NCBI GenBank assembly: GCA_902784015.1
Contig: CACZTC010000033.1
Coordinates: 1 to 12,634 of the forward strand
Direction of reading: 5' to 3'
From: an uncultured Erysipelotrichaceae bacterium
GTDB taxonomy: Bacteria; Bacillota_I; Bacilli_A; Erysipelotrichales; Erysipelotrichaceae
Length of the DNA: 12,634 nt
Part shown: positions 6,777 through 12,634 of the stretch, piece after piece
How the letters are laid out: every line of letters begins with the position of its first letter
Position numbering within the stretch: position 1 is the stretch's first letter
Translations under genes and position numbers: made by a program
The notes under the pieces: generated by a model
The model's input: the letters and a program-made list of their open reading frames with translations, nothing else
Databases searched by the model: none
Told to the model about the DNA's origin: nothing

Positions 6777-7562
6777 TTATCCTCCTATTTCTATCTTCTC
6801 ATAATCTTTTATTTCATTTATCATCTCATAATTTACAAAATCTAAGAATAAAGGTGTCAAAGCTACATAACCTTCTCTAATTGCTAAGATATCACTATCA
6901 ATCTGTTTAGATAGGATTGCTTTATTACCAAAAGATATATCTGGATATAATAAAATATCACCATTATCTAATTCTTTTTTATTAACGATATTCTCATAGA
7001 TTTGATTGCCACCAAAGCCACATACTTTATAACCTTTTATCTCTTCTTTACTTAGATTAGGTACATTTAAATTCAAACAATAATTCTTATTATTCTTATC
7101 ATTCATTAAATGAGGAATAAATTCTTTAACAATTTCAGCAGTGACACCAAAATTCTTTTCTGTATATGAACAATAAGATGTAGCTATACTAGGAATACCA
7201 GCAATATATCCTTCTAAAGCAGCTGCAACTGTACCTGAATACATACAATCAGCTGATAGATTCTCTCCTTGATTAATGCCAGAAATAACTAAATCTATTT
7301 TCTCTTTAATTAAAGTACTTAAGCCATAATATGTACAATCAGCTGGTGTGCCCCCTTCAATAGCCCAAGCTTCTTTAACACCATCAATATCAGTTCTAAT
7401 AGCTTTATGTTCAGTATTAAAATAAGTAATCCAATGTGAGCTAGCAGATTTTTGTGTATCTGGAGCTACAACATATAGATTATTATCATCTTTTAAAACA
7501 TCAATTAAAGCTCTTATTCCTTCAGCATTAATACCATCATCATTAGCTATTAATATATTCAT
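6777..7562 (-). CDS. surE: 5'/3'-nucleotidase SurE
   Basis: 261 residues, the usual length for SurE, a divalent-metal-dependent nucleoside monophosphate phosphatase. Diagnostic motifs: NDDG at 7-10 with metal ligands D8 and D9, S39 in PDTQKSASS, N97 in SGINQGENLS, and CMYSGTVAAALEG (106-118). The GGTPADCTYYGL segment (70-81) is also typical. It dephosphorylates 5'- or 3'-nucleotides and in some species short polyphosphates, often preferring Mn2+ or Mg2+ (known for the family). It is the middle gene of the exchanger-surE-amidohydrolase operon, 34 bases after the exchanger stop with no terminator between. Mn-riboswitch control of the transcript would fit its metal use. The start is the ATG with GAAAGGA about six bases upstream. 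Confidence 0.95.
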   Translation of the reverse strand: MNILIANDDGINAEGIRALIDVLKDDNNLYVVAPDTQKSASSHWITYFNTEHKAIRTDIDGVKEAWAIEGGTPADCTYYGLSTLIKEKIDLVISGINQGENLSADCMYSGTVAAALEGYIAGIPSIATSYCSYTEKNFGVTAEIVKEFIPHLMNDKNNKNYCLNLNVPNLSKEEIKGYKVCGFGGNQIYENIVNKKELDNGDILLYPDISFGNKAILSKQIDSDILAIREGYVALTPLFLDFVNYEMINEIKDYEKIEIGG

Positions 7563-7596
7563 AAATATCCTTCTTTCTATATATTATTATAGATAA

Positions 7597-8586
7597 TCAA
7601 AATAAGAATTGATAAGCAGTGAAAGCAATATATATCAACAATAATAGAATACCTTGAAGGCGATATAATTTACCTTTAAATAAAGGTGGAAGGCATAATA
7701 ATATCATTACTATAAATACTAATGGTATATCTACTACCAAAGATGAATTCATTCCTGCAATCATCTTTTCGCTTGGTATCCTAAATGGCGAAATACTAAT
7801 AGCTGTACCTGATACTAATACAATATTAAATAAGTTAGCCCCAATTACATTTCCTAAAGATAAAGCGCCATGCCCTTTCATCAAAGCAGTAATTGCGGTT
7901 ATTAATTCAGGTAATGATGTGCCAAGAGCTACCATGGTTAAGCCAATTACTGAATCAGGCACCCCTAAGGCGCTAGCAATAATAGTGCCATTTTCAACTA
8001 ATAAATTAGCACCGAAAGCGATAGCTATAGCACCAATCACTAATAATAGTAATTCTTTAGCTAATGAATTAACTTTCTTATCTTCAATCTCTTCTTCAAC
8101 AACTTCCGCAATTTCTTCTTTATCTTCTCCCCCGTTTTTCTTCATTTGCATGATTGATAAAATAATATAAATCACAAATGCGCTAAGAAGAACAATACCA
8201 TTCCATCTTTCAAAGCCACCATTTAAATAAGCTAAGATAGCATAGAAGCTAAAAGCTAAAAAGAAAGCTGTTGTAGGTAATATTAAAGATTGTTTTTTTA
8301 CTGTACCTGGTTTGATCGCAATAGTAATTGCGGATATTAAACTAGCATTACAAATAATAGAACCTATCGCATTACCATATGATATACCACTATTATTTTG
8401 TAAAGCAGCTTGCGCGCTTACCATAACTTCAGGAAGCGTCGTACCAATTGAAACAACTGTGGCACCAATTAATAATTCTGGTAAATGAAATCTTTCAGCT
8501 ATTCCTGTAGCGCCATCAACAAACCAGTCTCCTCCTTTAATCAACAAGGCAAAGCCTAATAAGAATAATAATACTGGTATTAACAT
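7597..8586 (-). CDS. CaCA-family cation antiporter (YrbG-type), probable Mn2+/Ca2+ exporter
   Basis: 329 residues with two inverted homologous halves of about five helices each. The alpha-repeats are clear: GATVVSIGTTLPE (41-53) followed by GNAIGS (71-76), and GLTMVALGTSLPE (215-227) followed by GNVIGANLFN (245-254); E53 and E227 are the expected ion-binding glutamates. The central cytosolic loop (150-173) is short and very acidic (EEIAEVVEEEIEDKK). The family exchanges Ca2+ (or other divalent ions) against Na+ or H+. What is special here is the leader: a manganese-type riboswitch ends ten bases before the ribosome binding site region, so Mn2+ export is the favoured physiological role, by inference. 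The ATG at 8586 follows GAGGAGGG with good spacing. First gene of an operon with surE and an amidohydrolase. Confidence 0.92.
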   Translation of the reverse strand: MLIPVLLFLLGFALLIKGGDWFVDGATGIAERFHLPELLIGATVVSIGTTLPEVMVSAQAALQNNSGISYGNAIGSIICNASLISAITIAIKPGTVKKQSLILPTTAFFLAFSFYAILAYLNGGFERWNGIVLLSAFVIYIILSIMQMKKNGGEDKEEIAEVVEEEIEDKKVNSLAKELLLLVIGAIAIAFGANLLVENGTIIASALGVPDSVIGLTMVALGTSLPELITAITALMKGHGALSLGNVIGANLFNIVLVSGTAISISPFRIPSEKMIAGMNSSLVVDIPLVFIVMILLCLPPLFKGKLYRLQGILLLLIYIAFTAYQFLF

Positions 8587-8600
8587 AAGTAGCCCTCCTC

Positions 8601-8628
8601 AAAATAAAAACTCATGTTCGCCATGAGT
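8601..8628 (-). terminator. Regulated intrinsic terminator of the riboswitch
   Basis: ACTCATG (8628-8622), loop GCGAA, CATGAGT (8616-8610), then TTTTTATTTT on the minus strand. The 5' arm shares CTCAT with the P1 stem of the riboswitch aptamer, so the aptamer-closing stem and the terminator cannot both form. It may also end transcripts arriving from sbcDC. Confidence 0.88.
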
Positions 8629-8708
8629 CTTGCAAATTTTCTATAAGCCGGGCTTATGCCGTGCTGACGACTTATAGACGCTATGTAGCGCCTGCTACTC
8701 CCTCATTA
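8601..8708 (-). promoter_or_regulatory. yybP-ykoY manganese riboswitch with terminator expression platform
   Basis: Read on the minus strand, the leader has the yybP-ykoY elements in order: GGGAGTAGC (8702-8694), a short P2 hairpin over 8692-8677, the stem CTATAAG (8677-8671) directly followed by TCGTCA (8670-8665), a small GGC-ATAA-GCC hairpin, CCGG then CTTATAG closing that stem (8647-8641), and finally GCAAGACTC (8633-8625). The layout matches the B. subtilis yybP/ykoY leader as I remember it. P1 is ATGAG (8706-8702) pairing with CTCAT (8627-8623). The same 3' strand is half of a terminator, so ligand binding should favour read-through: an ON switch for Mn2+. It lies directly upstream of the exchanger gene. 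Confidence 0.9.
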
Positions 8709-8748
8709 ATTATTTATATTAACACAAAGCACTATTAAATAGACAATA

Positions 8749-11319
8749 TTAAGATTGAATGATGATATCACTACCATTATTTGTTGGTTCAACCTTTATT
8801 ATTTTAGAAATCCTATCTTCTAATTCACTAACATGCGAAACTACCATTACTAATTTATCGTTATCAACTATATCTTGTAAGGTATTAATTGTTTTATCTA
8901 AAGAATCTTTATCTAAATGTCCAAAGCCTTCATCAACAAAAAGGCAATCCATTTTAATGCCACCTGCTTGATTACTTATAGTATCACTTACGCCTAGCGC
9001 AAGCGCTAATGATGTTTCAAATTGTTCACCACCAGATATCGTAGAAACATCTCTTGCCTTACCTGTATAAGCATCAAAGATTTCAAAGTCTAAGCCAAAT
9101 TTATTATCTTTTCTATCAGTTGTAATCTTTCTTTGTAGTTCATATCTACCACTAGTCATTTTATATAATCTTTTATTAGCTTCCGCTAGAATGAAATTAA
9201 CATAATAAGATTGAACATAATTTTCCAAAGTTAAAACATATTTATCTTCAAATTTGCCTGTAGCAACATCATATAAAGAATTAATAGTTCTATATTTATC
9301 TTCTTTATCACCTATTTCTTTAATAAACTTTTTCAATTTATTTAAATGTACTTTTTCATTAGTAATAAGCGTAGATAAATCATTATATTTATCATTCAAC
9401 TCATTATATTTTTCATCATTTATCTTTATTTTCTCTTCTAAAGAAGTTAAATCTATTTCTTTCTTATTCTTAACTTCCTTCACTAATATTTCTTTTTTAG
9501 AATTATTCGATACTAAATCCTGATCATATTTATTAATTCTAGCTTCTAATTCTAATAATTCTTCATTGCTGATTACTTTTGTTTTATATTCTTTCTCATT
9601 AGTATGATTATCTTCATATAGTTTATTTAATTCTTTATTTAGTTTCTTTAATAATTCTTCTTGTTTTTTAATATCACTATCATAAAGATCTAAGGCCTTA
9701 TTTAAAGATGCTTTCTTATTCTCTAAATCTTCTTTTTCTTTTTGAATAGTCTTATATTTATTATTTAATTCTTCTTTTTTATCATTAATATCATCTAATT
9801 CTTTATTACATTTAGATAATAAATCTTGATAATTATCTTCTTGATTCAAATTATTCTTTTTAAGAAGACCTAAATTATGATCAATAGTATTTTCTAAAGC
9901 ACTTTTTTCATTTGATAAAGCTAAAATAGTTTCTTGTTGTAGTTTAATATCTTCTTTTGTGACTCCTGTTTCTTTAGCTTTAACTTTACTTAAGTCATGA
10001 TTTATAGAACCACATACTGGGCATGGCTCTCCTTCTTTTAATTCCATAGTCAAAATATGTGCTTCATTAAGATAATAATCGGCTTCTAGTTTTATTTTCT
10101 TATTATTCTCTTTTTGTAGTTTATTTAAACATATAGCTAATTTATCTTTTGCCTGATTTAAGGTATTAATAATAGTTATTGCATCTTCATATTTTTCTAT
10201 TAATGTAGCTAATCTATTCTTTTCTTCTGATAATTTTTCTTCAGTTTTCTGATAGTTTTCTAAAAATAAATAATCATCTTTTTTATTATTTATTATTTCT
10301 TTAGTTTTATTTAGTTCTTTATCTGTATCTATTTTTTTGTCATTTAATTCTTTGTACCTATTTTCGCATATCAATATATCATTTAATTTTAAGGTAATAT
10401 TTCTTGCGACTTTATTATTGTAGATATAAATATTACGTATATTTTCAATATCATTATTCTCTTTTTTCAAGTTCTTTAAAGCTTCCTCAATATCTTTTAA
10501 TTCTTTTATCTTTTTATTTATAGATTGTTGAGTTGTATATTTCGTATGTAATTCTTTATTAATTTCTATTTGTTTATTTTTATTATCATTAATATCTTTT
10601 AAGTCTTTATTGTTAGTATCTAAATCTTCATTTAAAGCTTTAATAACTTCTTTATCATTTAAATTATCAGTTTCTATTTCTTCTATACTATCTATTTCAT
10701 TTTGAATATTAGCTTTAACTATTTTAATATCTTTTTCTAAAGTAGCATTATCTTCTTTTAGAATATTAACTATCATTTCATATATATAAGTATTAAAAAT
10801 ATTACGAAAAATCTCTGTCTTTTCTTCTGGCTTTGCGAACAAGAATTTCGCAAATTGACCTTGCGCTAACATAACAACTTGTCTGAATTGTATTTCATCT
10901 AAACCTAAAAGCTTTATAATTGCTTTATTAGCTTCATCTATTTTTGTATATTTAACTCCTTTAATCTCCAATTCAACTTTTGGAGATACTTTTTTTATTT
11001 CTCCTTTTTTATTTATGCGACTATAAGAAGGCCATCTTTTTATTTCATATAATTGATTCTTATGATAAAACTCTAATTCAACATATGATTCATCTTCATC
11101 ATCCGCATAATCACTCTTTAATGAATTAGTTTTCTTAATATTTCCTGAAGCTTCGCCATATAGCGCAAAACATATTGCATCAAAAATAGTTGTCTTACCT
11201 GAGCCCGTTTTACCACGTATTAAAACTAAGCCATTATCTAGCCCATCTTTTTCAAAATCAATAACTTTTAAATCCTTAAAAGCACCAAAAGCTTTCATGA
11301 CTAGTCTTTTAGGTTTCAT
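8749..11319 (-). CDS. sbcC: Exonuclease subunit SbcC (Rad50-like ATPase)
   Basis: 856 residues. Order of elements: N-terminal ATPase half with Walker A GKTGSGKTT (36-44) and Q-loop LAQGQF (151-156); a long, Lys/Glu/Asn-rich antiparallel coiled coil (about 180-700) broken by the zinc hook CPVCG (C433, C436); then the C-terminal ATPase half with the ABC signature SGGEQF (762-767), Walker B LFVDEGFGHLD (793-803, catalytic E797) and H-loop H829. It partners with SbcD to form the SbcCD (Mre11-Rad50-type) complex, which opens DNA hairpins and processes blocked or double-strand ends, in the cytoplasm. It is somewhat shorter than the E. coli protein because of a shorter coiled coil, common in Firmicutes. 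Its ATG overlaps the sbcD stop (ATGA), so synthesis is coupled. No terminator is seen between its stop and the riboswitch leader downstream. Confidence 0.96.
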   Translation of the reverse strand: MKPKRLVMKAFGAFKDLKVIDFEKDGLDNGLVLIRGKTGSGKTTIFDAICFALYGEASGNIKKTNSLKSDYADDEDESYVELEFYHKNQLYEIKRWPSYSRINKKGEIKKVSPKVELEIKGVKYTKIDEANKAIIKLLGLDEIQFRQVVMLAQGQFAKFLFAKPEEKTEIFRNIFNTYIYEMIVNILKEDNATLEKDIKIVKANIQNEIDSIEEIETDNLNDKEVIKALNEDLDTNNKDLKDINDNKNKQIEINKELHTKYTTQQSINKKIKELKDIEEALKNLKKENNDIENIRNIYIYNNKVARNITLKLNDILICENRYKELNDKKIDTDKELNKTKEIINNKKDDYLFLENYQKTEEKLSEEKNRLATLIEKYEDAITIINTLNQAKDKLAICLNKLQKENNKKIKLEADYYLNEAHILTMELKEGEPCPVCGSINHDLSKVKAKETGVTKEDIKLQQETILALSNEKSALENTIDHNLGLLKKNNLNQEDNYQDLLSKCNKELDDINDKKEELNNKYKTIQKEKEDLENKKASLNKALDLYDSDIKKQEELLKKLNKELNKLYEDNHTNEKEYKTKVISNEELLELEARINKYDQDLVSNNSKKEILVKEVKNKKEIDLTSLEEKIKINDEKYNELNDKYNDLSTLITNEKVHLNKLKKFIKEIGDKEDKYRTINSLYDVATGKFEDKYVLTLENYVQSYYVNFILAEANKRLYKMTSGRYELQRKITTDRKDNKFGLDFEIFDAYTGKARDVSTISGGEQFETSLALALGVSDTISNQAGGIKMDCLFVDEGFGHLDKDSLDKTINTLQDIVDNDKLVMVVSHVSELEDRISKIIKVEPTNNGSDIIIQS

Positions 11320-12440
11320 TTATTATCCTCATATATCTTATTTATAATATCTTCCATATATCCTTTTTCTTCCTTATTCATTTTTCTTCCTTTTTTTATT
11401 TCGAATAAATCTGAAAAAGCATCAAGAGGATTCTCTTTATATTCTTTATTGGCGACGCTTTCTATTTCTTTATTATTATTTTTACGTTTCACAAATGATA
11501 AAGCTAAAGCATTAGGAAAATGTTTTTTGATTTTATCCATTGGTGAAATGATTGGCTCTTCATCTAATAATTCCACTTTGATAAGATCATCGCTTTTCTT
11601 CATTTTCATAATATTCTCAAAAGTATCTTTTATTATGCGCATTTTTCTAAGTGGCTTTAAATCGATATATTCAATACTATCAAGCTCACTATCATATAAA
11701 ACAACATGATTATTATTACCGCATTCACTAAATGAATATTGTAAAGGAGAACCAGAATATATTATTTTCTCAGTAACTTTTTGTGGTTTATGAATATGTC
11801 CAAGAGCTACATAATCAAAATCTTTTAATAATTTAGCATCTATCTTTTCTAAAGTACCTACGCTATCTGCCATCTCACTATCTGATAATTCCAAATCTTT
11901 GCCTTTAGCTACCACAAATTGATGCATCATTAAGATATTTTTCTTTTTCTTATTTATATCCTCTTTATTTAATACCCATTTCATCATGTCATTGGCATTA
12001 TTGATATTCTTATATTCACTATCTGCCATATATTTTTTTATATGAAGCGGCTTAATAAAAGGCAATAAATAAATATCAACATCTTTTAATGAATATTTTT
12101 TTATTTGACCTTTATATATAGATTCAATATGAATATTCATCATATCAAAAAGATTAGCACCATAATTCAATCTATCATTAGAATCATGATTACCACTGAT
12201 AATGAATACTTCTACTTTCAATTTATGTAGACTATTAAGAAAATCATTAAAAAGATTAATCGCATCAATAGTTGGGATACTTTTATCATAGATATCCCCA
12301 CTAATAAGAAAAGCATCTATTTTATTATTCTCGATAATTGCCAGCATCTCATTAAGAACATATCTTTGATCTTCAATCAAATCCTCATGTTCATTTAAAC
12401 TTCTGCCAAGATGTAAATCACTAGTATGAAGGATTTTCAC
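11316..12440 (-). CDS. sbcD: Exonuclease subunit SbcD (Mre11-like nuclease)
   Basis: 374 residues. The calcineurin-like metallophosphoesterase core carries all expected motifs: D8 and H10 in SDLHLG, D49 in SGDIYD, N84-H85-D86 in SGNHD, H173 in MMHQF, and H215/H217 in ALGHIHKP, followed by YSGSPLQYSFSE (228-239). The C-terminal part (about 265-374) is the SbcD capping and SbcC-binding region, ending in a basic/acidic helix. The enzyme is Mn2+-dependent in characterised members. Translation starts at a GTG (12440); a GGGG-containing ribosome binding site lies about six bases upstream and no in-frame ATG fits better, since the motif HTSDLHLG follows at once. First gene of the sbcD-sbcC pair, overlapping sbcC by four bases. 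Confidence 0.96.
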   Translation of the reverse strand: MKILHTSDLHLGRSLNEHEDLIEDQRYVLNEMLAIIENNKIDAFLISGDIYDKSIPTIDAINLFNDFLNSLHKLKVEVFIISGNHDSNDRLNYGANLFDMMNIHIESIYKGQIKKYSLKDVDIYLLPFIKPLHIKKYMADSEYKNINNANDMMKWVLNKEDINKKKKNILMMHQFVVAKGKDLELSDSEMADSVGTLEKIDAKLLKDFDYVALGHIHKPQKVTEKIIYSGSPLQYSFSECGNNNHVVLYDSELDSIEYIDLKPLRKMRIIKDTFENIMKMKKSDDLIKVELLDEEPIISPMDKIKKHFPNALALSFVKRKNNNKEIESVANKEYKENPLDAFSDLFEIKKGRKMNKEEKGYMEDIINKIYEDNK

Positions 12441-12464
12441 TATTTTCCCCTTTTCTTCTCTATC

Positions 12465-12470
12465 ATTATA
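12465..12470 (-). promoter_or_regulatory. Probable -10 box of the sbcDC promoter
   Basis: A perfect TATAAT on the minus strand lies 25 bases before the GTG start of sbcD, leaving room for a short leader with the ribosome binding site. At 16-18-bp spacing the -35 matches are poor (TCATCT or neighbours), so promoter strength is unclear. Confidence 0.45.
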
Positions 12471-12506
12471 CCTTATCGCTATTTAAGAGATGATTATATC
12501 AAGCAT

Positions 12507-12540
12507 AAAAAAATCCCTTATCTTATCAGACAAAGGATTT
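12507..12540 (-). terminator. Intrinsic terminator of the tRNA-Leu transcript
   Basis: On the minus strand AAATCCTTTGTC (12540-12529), loop TGATAA, and GATAAGGGATTT (12522-12511) make a continuous 12-bp stem that includes two G-U pairs, followed by a run of seven T (12513-12507). It lies ten bases after the tRNA CCA end and upstream of the sbcDC promoter, so it insulates sbcDC from the tRNA transcript. Confidence 0.87.
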
Positions 12541-12549
12541 CTTTTTTAA

Positions 12550-12634
12550 TGGTGGGGATGGGGGGACTTGAACCCCCACGGTGTTACCACCAACGGATTT
12601 TAAGTCCGTTGCGTCTGCCTATTCCGCCACATCC
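12550..12634 (-). tRNA. tRNA-Leu (anticodon UAA), missing its first two bases at the window edge
   Basis: Read on the minus strand, the sequence shows a leucine tRNA with TGGCGGAATAGGCAGACGC (D-arm), an anticodon stem ACGGA/TCCGT around the loop CTTAAAA (anticodon TAA), a long variable arm (GGTGGTAACACC region), a T-arm GGGGG-TTCAAGT-CCCCC, and acceptor 3' strand CATCCCC with discriminator A and an encoded CCA (12552-12550). The matching acceptor 5' strand would be GGGGATG, but the window begins at its third base, so two bases are cut off. It reads UUA and UUG, the commonest leucine codons in DNA this AT-rich. Confidence 0.96.

Noticed and set aside
9254..9523. Plus-strand open frame opposite sbcC (also others at 8759-8971, 11449-11709, 7919-8170, 2341-2733)
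   Set aside because: These are antisense shadows of well-supported genes, with low-complexity Ser/Leu/Phe composition and no convincing ribosome binding sites.
8749..11319. Possible second SMC-like or DNA-mimic gene in the long Lys/Asn-rich stretch
   Set aside because: The stretch is the continuous coiled coil of SbcC with its CPVCG hook; the frame is open from Walker A to the H-loop without interruption.
1..12634. CRISPR array, insertion sequence, prophage or defence island
   Set aside because: No regularly spaced repeat-spacer units, terminal inverted repeats, transposase, integrase or phage genes are visible; gene content and base composition are uniform.

Overview
The window is strongly AT-rich and densely coding, with short intergenic gaps, AGGAGG-type ribosome binding sites, small overlapping operons and simple hairpin-plus-U-tract terminators. 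It looks like a low-GC Firmicutes/Bacilli chromosome, possibly an Erysipelotrichia- or RF39-like gut lineage; this assignment is an inference from composition and gene style. TGA is used as a stop by several genes, so the mycoplasma code is excluded. There is no phage, transposon or CRISPR signature; it reads as an ordinary chromosomal core/accessory segment.

Layout. (A) 1-1479, minus strand: a VTC-type polyphosphate polymerase domain protein, a DUF4956 membrane protein, and the first codons of a putative secreted or lipoprotein gene that leaves the window. (B) 1579-3056, minus: an SseB-family protein translationally coupled to an unusual protein that joins a GNAT-like N-terminal half to a degenerate inorganic-pyrophosphatase-like domain. 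(C) 3163-5615, plus: a membrane-anchored phosphodiester glycosidase (NAGPA domain), an overlapping small four-helix membrane protein, and an HtrA/DegP-type serine protease, closed by a terminator. (D) 5636-8708, minus: a yybP-ykoY (manganese) riboswitch with a clear terminator expression platform, followed by a CaCA-family cation exchanger, surE and an amidohydrolase. (E) 8749-12440, minus: sbcD-sbcC, overlapping by ATGA. (F) a terminator and tRNA-Leu(UAA), which lacks its first two bases at the window edge.

How it fits together. The clearest regulatory element is the Mn2+ riboswitch. It makes the exchanger a likely Mn2+ (rather than purely Ca2+) exporter and puts two probable metalloenzymes, SurE and the amidohydrolase, in the same Mn-responsive transcript. 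A second, more speculative signal is an array of TTCACA-like hexamers at an exact 11-bp period upstream of both the VTC gene and the NAGPA gene. It resembles the direct-repeat boxes bound by PhoP/PhoB-type regulators and would tie these two envelope/phosphate operons into one regulon. SbcCD is a normal DNA-end-processing nuclease; no terminator separates it from the riboswitch operon downstream.
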